The translations under genes and the position numbers were made by a program. Shown here piece after piece: positions 24,060 to 37,720 of a stretch of DNA of 64,000 nt. The notes below the pieces were generated by a model. That model was not told the DNA's origin, ran no database searches, and saw only the letters and a program-made list of their open reading frames with translations. The DNA is from Prunella strophiata (lineage: Eukaryota; Chordata; Aves; Passeriformes; Prunellidae). The DNA lies in NCBI GenBank assembly GCA_036583965.1, contig JAZBQD010000005.1, positions 1,413,456 to 1,477,455 of the forward strand, in the 5' to 3' direction. How positions within the stretch are numbered: position 1 is the stretch's first letter; the number at the start of each line of letters is the position of its first letter.

Positions 24060-26470
24060 GAGGGGCTGCTCTGGGCAGGAAAACCTTCTCAGGCCAAGCC
24101 TGGTTGTTATTTCCAGTAAAGCCACTGGCACAGGGCTCATGTGGGCCTGAACTCTCGCGCTGGTTCAGCAAAAGGTCAGGGCAAGGGGCTGGGTGTAGCC
24201 GGGGAGCGTTGAAATTCACCACGAGGCTGTTTATGGAGTGTTGTCGCTTGAGAAATACGATGCCTTGCCTGCTTTTCGTCTTTGAACGTTGATTTGAGTA
24301 ACAGCCGGCAACTTGTGCCAAAGGCGAAACCCATTTGAAGCCACATACGAGTCTTCCCTGTGCAGGCGTTTAATATGCAAACGGATAAACCCCAAACCTA
24401 ACAATCACACAAAGGGAATTCACATAATCATAAAATAACAACGTGCTTTAATCTTTTAAATCTGAAACAAAACAGCGGGTAATTGAAGAATGGATATTAG
24501 CAATTAGAAAGCGGAACTAAATGCTGAAAATTGCGCAGTGGAAAAGGGAGTTCATAAAGCAGATTGCTCTCATCATCCAGCTGCTTTGTTGGAGCTGCTT
24601 TATTTAGGGTATATAGTTTGTTTTAACTTAATAATAATTAATTTGTAATAGATTGTAAAAAGCCTCAAGATCTTTGGAAAAGTAAACATTACTGAGGCTT
24701 CCTTGAAGAAGAGAGCCAAAATTATCTACATTTATAAGGGAGCTGAGGCCTAGAAGAGACACAACTCATCCTGTGAGCCAATGGCCAAGCAAGAGAAAGG
24801 TTCTGACCTTGATAGCTCAGGAAATGACCCAAAAGCCCAATTTGCCCCTGTCTGGGAAGAAGCTGGAGGTTCAAAGTTACACCTGGCTCTGGCCAGAGCC
24901 TCTGGTGCAGGTACATCCCCAATCTGAGATGGGGCTCAGCTGTTTTGGTGTCAGCCCGGGGCCTCCTGCAGCTCCTGCCTGTAATTAAATCTTCTCAGCT
25001 AAGATGTCTCTATTGGCAGATCGTATTTATAGGCAGGCGAGTTGTTTTAGTGTCGTTCTGAAGAGTTAAGGAGGCTTTTGCTCATAAGCAAATTCTGTTC
25101 TCTCTCAAATTGTCATCCGCAATCTCGTGCCAATAAAAAAGCACATTATTTTAGATGATTGCCCCCGCGGTGCTTGTTGTGAGTTACTGCTGTAGGTGCT
25201 GGGCTTGTGTTACACAAATTACATTTCTTCCATATGCGTTCAGCCGTCGTCCTTCCAAACCCTCCTCTGAATCAGGAGGGTCTGGGCACCCCAAAAAGCT
25301 TCTCAGAGCCCCCCCACCTGTGATGTGGAGCTGGCAGATGGGCCCCTGCTCAGTCCTCAGGCTCTAAAACCATTGTGGAGCCTCTTTCCTCCTCCTGGCT
25401 TGATGAATGATGAGAGCAGAGAGGTCAGCAGCACCTTTCATCTGGAGCTTTATTCCACGGGAGAAGAAAGGCAGAAGGGCTGAGGGCCCTTTCAGGAGCT
25501 GCTTTATGGCAAAGTAATTATATTCTCTTTTTGTTTGTGTCAGGAAAGGGGGGGGAGAAGCCTTGAAATGTCTCATCTAGGAAACCGTTAATAGAATTTA
25601 TGCTAATTTGATGATTCCGGCGATTACTGGCGGAAGCACTTCACATTCTCAGGCAGCAGAAATTCGCCTCCAGCTCCTCCCTCAGCCTGGCTGGGTTGGT
25701 CTTCAGCCCGTTCTCCTCCTCCAGCCACCCCAGACCCTTCGCTGGGCAGCACTGGCTGACCCCAGGGTGTGACCCCAGGATGCCACCCCAGGATGTCACC
25801 AGGATTGGTGCCGATCCCAATGGCATCCCTGGTGACCCCATTGTTCAATCTTTTGGGGGAAATGGAATGGAAAGCTGCCCCAGTGCCTCAGAGTGTGAGC
25901 AAAGAGCAAAGCCCAGCCTCTCCCTGCCAGCCTCGTCCTCTGGTGAAGCTTTGCAAACACCGATTGCTCTGCCCAGCTCCTGTAATTAACTCTGCAATTG
26001 CAAACCCATTTGTGCAGCTGTGTGCTCAGGGGAAACCTTTATTAAGTTCCTTTTAATCCAAAACCAGTTAGACCACGATGGTCTTCATAAACAGTCATTC
26101 AAAAACTAAAAAGGCAGGGGGAAGCAGGGGGAATTAGAATCTTTAAGAGAGCAACCTTTCTCCAGAGGGGGGGAAAGGGAGAAAAAAACTGTCTTAGGTG
26201 CATTTCTCTTGATGCATTCATACAGCAGGGGTGTTAAAAAGGAGTTGTTCAGTAGTTTGAGGAAAAAATCCATCAGGCTGAGCAGGGAGGGCAGCTGGGG
26301 TTTAGCCAGAGGGAGTTGGACCTTTTAGGGAATTAATTTCTGATTTCTCCTGGCTGGCCAGAGCCAGAGGCCGGCAGATGGCATCAGGCTCATGTGCTGG
26401 GTGGGAGCTGCAGGGCCTCAGCCATCCCTCAGCAGGGCAAAATGTGGCCAGAGCATCACCCACGGGGGCT
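24060..26470. other. Intergenic, no gene seen
   Basis: Single-copy looking sequence with AT-rich islands (24,360-24,720 and 24,985-25,160) set in GC-rich flanks. No exon is recognised. The AT-rich islands are candidate conserved noncoding elements from composition only. Confidence 0.35.
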
Positions 26471-26477
26471 GGGAGGA

Positions 26478-26905
26478 GGGGGATAAAGGATCCCATGGGG
26501 TCTGTGAGGAGGGGATAAGGAGGCCCATGGGGTCTGTGAGGAGGGGGATAAAGGAGCCCATGGGGTCTGTGAGGAGGGGGGAATAAGGGTCCCATGGGGT
26601 CTGTGAGGAGGGGGGATAAAGGGGCCCATGGGGTCTGTGAGGAGGGGGATGATGAGTCCATGAGGTCTGTGAGGAGGGGGATAAAGGGGGGCCCATGGGG
26701 TCTGTGAGGAGGGGGGATAAAGAAGCCCATGGGGTCTGTGAGGAGGGGGATAAAGGGGCCCATGGGGTCTGTGAGGAGGGGGATGATGAGTCCATGGGGT
26801 CTGTGAGAGGGGGATAAAGGGGGCCCATGGGGTCTTGAGTCCATGGGGTCTGTGAGGAGGGGGATAAAGGAGTCCATGGCTCTGTGAGGAGGGGGATAAA
26901 GGGGC
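26478..26905. repeat. About 35-bp minisatellite array
   Basis: About twelve tandem copies of a 31-37 bp unit built around GGGGTCTGTGAGGAGGGGG followed by ATAAAGGRGCCCAT. Copies vary in the length of the G run and in the GATGATGAGTCCAT variant, which occurs twice. Open frames on the minus strand here (P-H-G-P repeats) are artefacts. Confidence 0.9.
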
Positions 26906-26929
26906 CCTGGTTTTTTCATCAGTCCAACA

Positions 26930-28415
26930 ACAAACCAGGTTAATCTGGGATGTCCCACCTGAGAGAACCCGGGATGTTTCTTACATCAATTTTGAGGTGA
27001 AAATCACTTGGATGGGATGAGCCAAACCCACCATCCACCCTCTCTGCTCCTCACAGTGAAACGGTGCATTAATGTCAGTAGAGAAGCCACGGCCTTCTCC
27101 TGAACTCCTTAAAAAACAAAGGGAGTCTCTATTGCCTTCATCTGGCTTTTAATGAATGACCTCTTGTCGCCGGGAGCTGCGTGCGGTGACAAAGGACCTT
27201 TGTGGGCCGATATTTATGATTTCATTTAAGCCAGGGAGTAAGCTAAGGGAGAGGGCTGGAAAATAAGAGCTGAGCTGATGGTTCTGTCTTTAAACTCAAG
27301 GGATCTTTATCTAGTTTTTGTATTAATACAGTTGTCATCTGTTAAATATTTGAGCGACTCACAGCCGTGAACGCTCCCACGCCAGAGGGACTCACTGACT
27401 CCGGCTCTCCCAAGCCCACACCCTCCTCTGGACATGAATTCTGGGGAGGAGGGAAAGGTTTGCATTTTCTTAGTGCCCCCCAAACCTTGCCCACACATGA
27501 AGCCAGCTGTGAGTGCCCACAACCTGCTCATGGGGCGCCCCAGGCTCCAACACCCCTCCCCACACCAGCGACTTGCCAACACTGATAAATTTTTGCCTTT
27601 TCCTTCGGCAGGCCTTGGTGGAGGATTAAACAGCTGGGAGTCGGGAGTGAGAGCGTGTCCCCTCTCCTTTGCCATGCAAACAGAGAAAATTAATCTTCCA
27701 GCTTCCTCTGATATTTGGGCTGAATTACAAGCTGGGAGCGGAGATAAAGCGCGGGCGAGGGAAGGCACAGGTACAGCGAGCCGGGCTGCTGGCACAGGCC
27801 TTTGTCCGTGCAGATAACGCTCCCCTCCTGGAGTCATGCATAATTCACCAGCCTGCCTCCCTCGGCCTGGTCAGCCCTCCCTCTGCTCGCTCTGCTCTCC
27901 TCCCTGAGCAGCTGGAAGCTCCATGTCCGAGCGAGCCGCCGTGTGTTTGTGTGCAGAGCCACATCAAACCTCAGTGACAGCGTGGGACAAAGCTAAGGGG
28001 ACCTTGTCCCCTCTGCCTGGAGGCTGATGGAGCTGTGGGTGGCACCCCACAGCCTGTGCTGGCATGGGACAGTGGTGTCACCCTGCAGTTCCCACCTGCA
28101 ATCCATCCAAAGCACAGCAGCACACGCACTCCTGCCAGGGCCTGGGCTGTGTTTGAGATGCCCATCACATCCCAGCTCTGCTCACCACGCTATCTCCCTA
28201 AATCCCTGCACGTTACACTTGGATAGAGGTTACATCCTCGGGGATACCAGCCCAGCATTAACAGACACCAACTGCATTTTATTTGGTCGATCATCCGGAG
28301 GCTCCTGACAGAACTGTGCCACACAGAGCGGGAAAGCCGTGGAGGTTTTGCACAGCCACCAAGAGTTCCTCTCCCAGAACAAAGCAAGAACAACCTCGGT
28401 CACTCCCAGCCAAAC

Positions 28416-28420
<5 letters not shown>
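26930..28420. other. Intergenic, no gene seen
   Basis: No exon is recognised. The AT-rich segment at about 27,100-27,360 (taatgaatgacc, gatatttatgatttcattt) and the block at about 27,590-27,860 have the mixed composition often seen in conserved noncoding elements. This is a guess from composition. Confidence 0.3.

Positions 28421-28421
<1 letters not shown>

Positions 28422-28452
<31 letters not shown>
28422..28452. repeat. (CA)n microsatellite
   Basis: About 15 uninterrupted CA dinucleotides. Confidence 0.97.
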
Positions 28453-28459
28453 GCTTAAT

Positions 28460-31400
28460 GATTTTTGCTTTGTAAACAAAAGCGGTGCCATGAGTTTAAT
28501 AACCACTGCTTGGGAGTAATTGGGGCGATTATTGTATGGCCCAGGGGGAAAATTGCAGCTTGTTATCTCCAGGGAGTAGCATTAGGATCCAGCAGATAAT
28601 CAGGCCGTTATTTGTTGCACTTCAGATGACATTTCTCATGGATTTAGAAACGATAGTGATCAAGCCATGTTGTCAGAGCCACTGCCAAACTGCGGAGTCC
28701 AGAGACCTGGAAGCTAAATAGCACCTGAAGCAGCTTGGGACAGCTGCTCTTCCAGCAGGAATAACAGACTTATGTGCCACATTGAGCTCAAAGACATCCA
28801 GACCTCAGCAGCACTCCTCTCTTCTTTAATTTGAGCTTCCCATAAGAGAGACAACGCTCAGGATGAGGATGCAAAGGGGGGATATGAGCTCTAGCATGCC
28901 ACCAACCAGATCTATACTCATACTCAGGTTTCTTTGAGACCTTCACTCCTGTTTCTCCCTCACCACCCCAATCAATGGCCTCTGCCTGTGCCCTCACCTC
29001 CAGCAGCCTTGAAATTTGAGGTTTTGGGCAGGAGCTGCAGCATCAGGGCTGTTGTCTGCATGGTCCTGCAGAGACCAGCAGCTCTGGGCACCTTCCCCAT
29101 GCCACAACCTCATCCCCTGAGCAGCTCCATTGGTGCCACATCTCCCTAAGATATTTGTGCACCCCCAACAGCAGCTTTCAGCCCCTCAAGGGTTTCTGAG
29201 CTGGGGGAGGCAGTTCCAGCAAACCCAGATGGGGCAAGACACAGCAGAGTGACACAGCTCCCAGTGACACAGCCCCAACAGCAGCCCCACTCCTGGCACC
29301 CGGGTGCAAAGGGGGATTTAAGCAAGGCTAAACCCTGCCAGAAGCCCTGGCACACTCTCTTTGCAGGTTTGCTGCACAGGAGCATCCCCAAATCCTGGTT
29401 TGGGCTCTGCTCCCAGGGATGGGCTCACAGATGACACGGCAGCACCTCAGTCCCCCACATGATGCCAGCGCCGAGGATCCTGCCAGGCCTGGAGAGCTGA
29501 GCCAAGGCAGCTCTGCTATTGATCCCCGATCAATGACAGCTCAAGGCCTGGAAATGACAGCGCCTTTCCCCAGCCCTCAGCTCCCAGCCCAGGCTGGAGG
29601 CTCACGCAGAGGTTTAGCAATAATCCAGAGCAGCAGGGGGATGGGAAGAGCCTCTTGCAGCAGGTGGGTTGTTCAACAAATTGGACACATAACGAGACAA
29701 AACGCACAGAGGAAGGAGATCTGGTGGGACTGGACCTTTATCTCTGGCACGCTGGCCGCCAAATCTTTGTGCAATATTTATCAAGGGTGAGCGGACAGGA
29801 GAATTGGCAGTCGATGCATAAGTGAGGAATTAAAGCCACTGCCATCCTTATCTCCCCGGCAGAGCGGCAGGGGAGGGGTGGGCGGGAGCTGCGAGCCAGC
29901 CCAGGGCAATCGACTTTGAAACCATTTGTGGATTTAACGAGTCCAAACTTTATTAGCTCAGCTGATGGGGAGCAGAGCAGAAGCACCAAGAGGGCAAAGC
30001 AGCACATCCACATCCTCGGGCTGCCTGAGCTGAGCGCTGCCTCCGGGCAGGCATTTCCACTGGAAAGTCCCCTGTATCACTGATCAGACATTGCAGGGCT
30101 GGGGGACAGGGCAGAGCCGCCCCAGAGGCTCCAGGTAAGGGGTCTGTGGTCTTTCAAGCCGAGTTAAAATTCACTTTTAAACCGAGGAGCTGCTGCACTT
30201 TCTCTCCGAGTTTCTCTCAGCAGTGAGACAAAGGCTCTGCCCTCGGGATTGTCACGTTCTGCTCAGTCAGAGGCGCAGCTCCTGGGGACAGCAGACACTG
30301 CTCAGCACTTCCAGCCACCCTGTGAATCTGCCCCAAGAGACACAGCCAGGAAAAACACAGGGGAAGGTTATACTGCCCCATAACCACAGAGCTCCAGGTC
30401 AGTCCGTCGAGGGGGTTTGTGCAGGATCCATCCCCAGGGAGGGCAGCTCAGCCCCCGGCCCTGCTGGCTGTGGATGGCGAGCAAAGGGCTGCTCCATTGC
30501 CAGCATCCCCTGGGAATCCCCAGTGATCACATAACGTCTGTAATTAACTCGATTATTGGCTTTTCTTTTGCTGAGACTGCACGTTCAAGATGGGCTCCAT
30601 CTGCTCCTTGCATGGGCCTGGCTGCTGCGGGAGGGGACAAAGCCCCTCCTTCCAGAGAAATGTGCCATTCCTGCCAACAGGGGACAAGGACAATGGCTGG
30701 GGGGCAGCAGCAGCCCCTGGACAATGGCTGTGGGTCCAGCTGCCCAACTCCCCCAGCCCTTTCACCACACACCAAACTCTGCCAACCAGCCTCCTCTCCC
30801 TGGGCACCCACCAGCCCCAGCCCGGGCTCCACCGGAGCCATCAGCTTAGTTAAATTGTTTAAGGGGATTTGCATCTCTCTGTTTAATTTCTCTTCGATGC
30901 AAATAAGAGCCCAGGAGGCCAAGTGGGAGATGCTGGACTGCGTGCATCGGGTGGCTGCTGGGAGGAAGATGCTCTGATCTCTGTGCCTGGAGCATCCAGG
31001 GCCACATTCCCCCCCTGCACCGCACAATCCCTCCCGCAGAAATGGGACACGAGCACCGAGAAAGCGTCAACACCAGAGTAATTCCCAGCTACAGCCCCTT
31101 CCAGGCAGGCTCCCCCTTTGGCCCTGCTGTGGTTCTCATAAATCCTCCCCAGGTTATTCCAGCCGCTGTCACGGAGCCGTGGCAGCAAATCTGAGCTTAG
31201 CTGGGAGCGGCGCACGTGGCGCTCGCGGGTCCCCCAGCACCCATCTGCACCGCCTTTGTCTCCGCAGCCTTGGAGCCGCTCTTCCCCTCCTCTCTGCTGC
31301 AAAGAAACGCATTAGTTGCAACATTGCTTTAATTTGTTTGCCAGCTTTCGGAGATGGAGAGGCTCCTGCTCCCATCGGTGCCGTTTGAGGATGCTGGCAG

Positions 31401-34080
31401 CGTTAACCCTTCGGCTCCCACACCCCCGAGCTGCTGGAGCGGCTTTGGCACACCCGAGACACACGAGCTGCCTCCTCCAACCCTGCTCTGCAGCCGAGCT
31501 GGCACTTCCCAGATGGAGGGATCCATTTCCCCTTCCAGCTACCCTCAGCATTTCTGTAATGAGATGAGTTTTGTTGTGACCACAACCAGTGTCAGAGGGA
31601 ATAAAAGACAAAGTGATCCAGACGGGGCCTATGGCAGCGACAAGGACACGAGGACAAACAGCCACCAGCAAAGCCAGGGCAGCACGGGTGGAGAAGTGGT
31701 GTGGGACGAGTGGGGTCAGCACAGGGGGATGGGCTGGATCCACATCCAGGGAGGGGCTGGGGGTTCCTGTTGTCCTGTGCCACTCATGGCACATCCCGGG
31801 ATCTCACCTGTGCACACACACCTGAGTGCCATGACCTGCTCCTGGCCTGGGCCTTCAGCAAGCTGCCAGCTCTGGGACCACCAGTGTGGCCCAACAGGGG
31901 CATTTCTGCTCAGGTAGCTCCAAACCAGCTTCTGATACAGATATCAGAGCAGGAAGAGAGCAAGGAGCCAGGAGGGATGGCCTTGGCAGCACTGCAGGGC
32001 ACCACACAGATCCCTGCTTGGTCCTGTGGAATGAGTTTGTTTGATCTCTGCCCCACTTCCACGTTCAGGTCCCATCCAGCCTGAGCATCTCCAGCCCCTT
32101 CAGCCCAGGGCAGCAGCCCCAGGGCTCTGTGTGTCCCAGGAGATGCTTTCTCTGGACACTGGGTGAAACAAGTGGGGACAGCAGGAGCCACCCAAAGTGG
32201 AATTTGTGCCCAGGGGAAGTGTTTCAGGACAGTGGTTGGAGCAGGAGCCAGTGGTTTTGCATTGCCTCATGCTAATTGCTCGAGCTAATGAAGCCACACA
32301 CCCATCTTGGTGATTTTCCACAGGGTTTCCATCCGCCTTTGGTTTTTAAGGTGCTGTCCACAATTCCGGGAAAGATGCGGCTGATTGATTGCAAGATTCC
32401 GGGATGGAAAAAGAGCAGAAACAACCCTGAAAGGGCTGCAAAAAACACACTCAGCCCCAAAGCAGGTGAAGGGCACCCAGATGCAAGGGTGAGGAGCAGC
32501 AGGAGGAGGAATTCCAGCTATCCAGCCCCAGGCATGCAATGTTGGTGCAACACAGACACAGCAGTGTTATGGCTCTTGCCAAGGTTGCTGGTGAGGAGGT
32601 GTTCCTGCCCTCCCACAGGATACCATCCCCGGGGAGTTTGCTGCCTGGCTCTTGGGGATGGTTCCTGCTGCCAAAACCCCAGGAGAGCCCAAACCACCTT
32701 CCCCATGGCTCCATGCCTCCACCCTGCTCTGCAAGGTGCACGGTTGTTAAGCAGTTCAACCTCCTTTTCATCCCGAGTGCAGTTCTGAAGGTTTAAATAG
32801 AAAGATATCAAAATAAAAGATAATTGTTGAGAAAGATGAATAGGGGGAGAAAAAAACCCCATCAGCACGGAGGAACTCTTGTCTAATTTCTCACCCACGC
32901 AGAGCACAGCGATATTAGTGCCTTCGACTCTGGTTCGTAAAAGCTTTCATGGCTTTATTACCAGCTCCCCGAACAGCTTGTCCTTTTAATAAGCCAAGGC
33001 CTCCAGATAGCAGATCTGCCCATGGGAGATCCCATCAGGACGTGGTTAATCCAGGCAGAAATAGCACAAAGCATCATCACACTCACCTGACTGAGGAAGC
33101 CCTCGCCTGAGGCAGGAAAAGGTTAAAACCCTTCCCAAAAAGCAGGGGGAGAGGGGAGGGAGGGAGAGCTGAACCTCCTCCGTGCCGGGTTAAGTGGTGC
33201 TGCCGGGTGTCCTCGCCTTCTCCATCAGCCCTGCTCTCCACAGCCGCTGGCAGTTGGCGATGGAGGCCTTTAATTATCCAAACTGCTGCCCCTCACAAAA
33301 TTAAATGCTGCTGAGGATGACTCAGTGTTTAATGGACTGGCTGCTCCTCACGCCGGGAGAGCCAAGCGGGTGCAAGCGAGAGCGCGGCACAACACGGCGT
33401 AAATCACCCGGAGACACCGCTCACGGGGCCGCTGACCCAGCGCCTTGGAGCAGCCACTGCTGGGTTTAAACACTGCTGTTTTCACTCAGGATAACCCCGG
33501 GGGAACTCCTGGGAGCAGCAGCTCTGAGCATTGCAGCTCAACCCTCCACCCAGGCTGGCTGTGACCCTTCCCCAGCTACCACCACGTGGATGCGCTTGAT
33601 TTAGAAATCCCACGGATTCACCAAGCTGGCTGTGCTGGGTTCTCTGTTCCCGGGATTTAGATGTGGTGGTTTCCTTTGGAAAGGTCTCAGCAATGGTCAG
33701 ATGTGGTTTAGAAGGCAAACAGGTGCCAGAGGATGTGATACAAAGCTCGTCTCTGCCCATGCTCACCCGCCCAGGACGGCACCACGCTCGGGGCCAGCCC
33801 AAGCCAGCATGGCAAGAAGCAGCTCTGTTAATAGCCTCGTTAGTCTCACCAAGATGCTGAGGCTTTGGCTTCCAGCAGATAATTAACGATGTGCTCATGA
33901 ATTAGGAAACCCTGGACCTCTACCAGGATCTCCGTGGAGGCAACAGAGCTGCTCGTGGTTCAGAGCTGGAGCAAAGCAATGCCTCAAGGAGCAGCACAAA
34001 GCAAAGGGAAAGGCCAGCAGGGACTGGCAGAGCCTTCCTTGCCCATCTTTAAGGGACAGGACCAGTTTTTCTCCAGGTAC
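28460..34080. other. Intergenic, no gene seen
   Basis: I see no exon with conserved character. There are several AT-rich pockets within GC-rich DNA (28,480-28,640; 29,730-29,960; 30,840-30,900; 32,280-32,400; 32,790-33,060) and no ordered repeat of note. The open frames are short and mutually overlapping. Confidence 0.35.
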
Positions 34081-34300
34081 CCAATGCCTGGAGCTAGAAA
34101 ACAGGAAAAATTTCTCCATGGAAAATGTTGTCAAGCCCTGGCACAGGCTGTCCTGGGCAGCAGTGGAGGCACCATTCTTGGAGGGATTTAAGACACGTAG
34201 ATGTGATACTTGAGGGACAGTGTGGTGGCCTTGGCAGTGCTGGGGCAGCAGTCAGAGGATGACCTTGGAAGCCTTTTCCATCTAAAGGATTCTGTGTGGA
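34080..34300 (+). mobile_element. CR1 LINE 3' fragment (sense)
   Basis: Sense CR1: 'gccctggcacaggctgtcctgggcagcagtggaggcaccattcttggaggg', 'tttaagacacgtagatgtgatacttgagggacagtgtggtggccttggcagtgctgggg' and 'tctaaaggattctgtg'. It ends at the ATTCTGTG tail, as CR1 elements do. Confidence 0.85.
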
Positions 34301-34309
34301 TGGAAGAGT

Positions 34310-36850
34310 CCCTAATGCTGGAGCTGCCCCACCAGCAAGAAAGGCACCCGTAAGAAGTCCTAATAAGGCCCCACGGTGCCTCATTTGAATACAATTTACT
34401 GTCGCTAATGATGTTGATGGTTATTTCCCCAAGCTAGGAAGTATTTGGCCCCAAAATGGGCTCCTGGAAGCAATTTCAGACAGCAGTCTGTAATGCTGGA
34501 GCTGATGGAAGCAATTTGCAACCCATTAGTAGAGATCGGCTGTGAAGATATTTTACACATCACTCAGTCCAGGTTTGAGGGGGGATGGAATTTCCCACCC
34601 CAACTCCTTTGGAATTTTTGTCCTGGATGGGGAGAACACCTGAGTGCTGCCTCTGCAGCCCCAGCAGCTTTGCCTCGTGCCAATGGTGACTTGTGAATTA
34701 AATCTCTTAAATACACAAATACAGTCCCAGACTGCAGGGCCAGGCACCCCCAGAGCCTCACGCTCCAGGCAGGGATACAGCAGCTGCCCAGCACCTCCAG
34801 CACCCACAGCACTAATTGACCATTATTAATTTATTTGCCTCTGGACAGCAGCGGATGCAGGTAAAGCAGCAATTTGCAAGCCAGGGCTGCCTCCATGGAG
34901 GGAGCATAAGCACAGCTCAACCCCAAAAAAGCTTGGAAAAGCATCACTTATCCACCCTTGCCCTGGGGATGCTCTTCCAAGAAGCAGGACAGAGCTGGTT
35001 TCTGTAACTGGGGTGTGTGTGGTGGAGCAGGGACAAGCTCTGCTGGGAAGGTGAGAAAAGAGCCCCAGGCCTTGAGTTATCCCTTGGCCCAAGCTCCCGA
35101 GGTGTTCCCAGGACACATCTTGGATCCTGCCTGTCTGCCGGAGCCTGTGCTGGGAGCCTCAGCTCTGCAGCACCTTCCCTTAATTACTTTTTCCATTCTA
35201 ATTAGATCTGAGGGCAGGCTGAGGGGAGCCCTGGTTGCTGAATCCGTGCTCTGAGCACCCATTTTTAACAGCCACTCCTCACTAACACACCCCTTGAAGC
35301 CTTTGTGTCTTGCAGTTATCACCTGGGGCTGTCACCGCCTCACCCATCCCACAGCCCTGGGCTGGTTCCGCTGCCTCTCCCAGCAGGAATTAACACAACC
35401 CTCACGTGGCTTCCCCAAAAAATAACACGGAAACGCTCCCAGTCCCCACGCTCCACTCGATTCCAAGGATGCAGCTGCAATCTCCCTGGACGAGAGCCAG
35501 CGGTAAGGAAGTTTCCTCTGGCTGCTCTCCTCCTCCCTGTAGAAAAGGGGTTTGGGGTGTTTGGGGCCCCAACAGCTCCATGAGACCCCCAGGAAATGTT
35601 CTCCATCCAGGGAGATGTCCAGGAGCCTCTTCCCTGGGGTTCTTGTGCCCTAGAAATCAAGGACTCCCAAGAAAGTCCACGTGCTCACCTGCTCCAGCCT
35701 GAGACCTCCTCCCTCCCTGCCCAGCCCGCGCTGCCGGGGATTTACTGTCAATAAAACCACTGCAGAGAGCGACTTCTCATCTGGGAGAAAAGGAGGAGGG
35801 GGGAACAACCACTCTCGAAATGTCCTTTTCCCTTATCCCAGCAGCACATCGTTCTCCGGGCTCCCATCAGGATGCTGATGGAGGGACAGGAGCGAGCAGG
35901 CAGCTGTCGGCCCGGCAAGGAGCGATGCCGGCTGCGGCACGGAGCGGGAAGGGAACGGCGGAGCTGGTGCCAACTGGGAATGCTAATGCTGCTCTCCCGG
36001 CCTCGCAGCCACGTCCCCAGCACCGGCAGGGCTGTCCCTGAGCCTGGCAAGGGGGGGCACTGGCTCGGGGGGTGCCCCTGGCCCCCAGCTCTGTTGCTCC
36101 CAGGTGCCCCTGAGCAGGTCCCGCTGTAAAACCCAGGGCTCCTGCTGGGGCAGGGGAGAGGATGCTCCCGAAAAGGATCAAACCAAGTGTGCCCAAGCCG
36201 TGGGATTTTGGGGACAGGGCACGTGTGCCTCGCCCTGCTGTATCCCTCCCACGCTCCCGTTTGTGCGGTTCAGGTGGGGACACCGCGCTGGGAAGGCTCC
36301 TCTGGGCAGGGACACGGCTTGTGCCAGCCCTGGGGTCTGGCTGTCCCTTTCCAGCATCACACTTGTAAAGGACATTGAAGCATCCTTTTCCATTTGACTG
36401 CAGCCACCTTACTGGGAGCGGTGGGCGGGCGCCTGCTGCAGCCTCCGCACCCGGAGCCGCTGCCGCGGGGGCTCAGCCCGGGTGAGGAGGGCACCCCGCT
36501 CCCCGGGGCAGTCACGGGAGCAGCTGGAGGCAGCGGGAGATGTGCTGGCACTGGGGGGAGCTGGGCAGTGCTGTGCAGCCCCCGCTCTGCCCCGGGCAGG
36601 AGCAGAGCACCCGGTGCCTCCTGCCCCGAGCAGCCCGGGCACAGCGGCAGAAGGACGGAGCGGGGAAAGGGGCGGCGTGTCCTGAGCGAGGCGAGGGCCC
36701 AGCGCCTCCAGCAGGGTCAGTCCCTGTCATCGTGACAAGCGTGACAGGGACCAGCCACAGGCAGCAGGGGTGAGCCCGGGCTGGGCACTCGAGGACACGT
36801 GTGCCCCACGGCCAGAAAAGGGCTGGAAGACACCGGTGCCCCCCAAAAGG
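34310..36850. other. Intergenic, no gene seen
   Basis: No convincing exon. Composition becomes more GC-rich towards 36,400, leading into the CpG-rich block upstream of ASIC1. Confidence 0.35.
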
Positions 36851-37720
36851 ACCGACCCCGGGGTGTCCCAGCGCCCGCCCCGGCGCTGGGGCCACCACGG
36901 GTGAAGCCTGAAGGGCGGGGGAGGCCGCGGCAAGGGAGACTCGGCTCAGGGCTGCGGGATGGGGCCGGGGGGCTCCGGCGGAGCGGGGAGCGAGGAGCCG
37001 GAGCATCCCTGGAAGGCGCTGGGGGATGGGAGCGGCACACGCACACGCACACACACATTACCCACATGCACACGGCAGCAGCACCAACAGCCCCTGCCAG
37101 CGCCTGCAATCGCTGGAGCGCCGCTCCTGCGCCTCTCCCTCCTCCTCCTCCTCCTCCTCCTCCTTCTCCTCCTCCTCCTCCTCCTCGCTGCCCACCGGCC
37201 TGCGGCACCCCTCACCCCTCCGCGGCCTCCGGCCCCACCAGCGCTCAGACAATGACTTCATGCGGATTATGCATCTGAAGAAATCACCAGCTCCCAGATA
37301 GCCACAGGGGGAGGTATCCATGTGTTTGGCAGGGAAGCAGCCTCCTGCTCGCCTTCCTTCTCCTCCTCTTATCTCCTCGCACACGGCAGCTGCCTCCTCT
37401 CCAGCGATGGTCGCCTGCGGTCCCCCCGCGCGGCGCTGAGCGAGGCCCCGGCGCATCCCCGCTCCCACGCTTGCACCAAGGTACCAACGAGGCTATTTTT
37501 ATTCCCCCCCTTCTTTTCCGGTTCACCCGCCGCTGCCGGGCTCGGTGCCTCAGCACCCTCGGTGCCTGCACATCTCCCGGTCCGTGTTCCCGGCCGGCGG
37601 CGAGAGGCTCATCCCAGCCGCGGCTCCCACGGCGCAGCGGCAGCACCACGAACCCAGCTCCAGCCACGGCCGCCGGCCCTGATTCCAGGTTTGCATCCTC
37701 GATTCCTTCAGCTGTTTGTC
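36850..37720. other. GC-rich block, candidate ASIC1a promoter and 5' exon
   Basis: Very GC-rich with frequent CpG, interrupted by a (CTC)n microsatellite. A good splice acceptor (gctctcttctcagcag) lies about 31 bp before the ASIC1a ATG, so at least one upstream noncoding exon is likely, and this is the nearest CpG-rich block on that side. Position and start site are inferred only. Confidence 0.35.
37138..37190. repeat. (CTC)n microsatellite
   Basis: About 16 CTC triplets with one TTC interruption. They yield poly-Ser, poly-Leu or poly-Glu open frames, which are artefacts. Confidence 0.95.

Noticed and set aside
26302..26958. 218-residue minus-strand frame rich in P-H-G-P
   Set aside because: Translation of the ~35-bp minisatellite.
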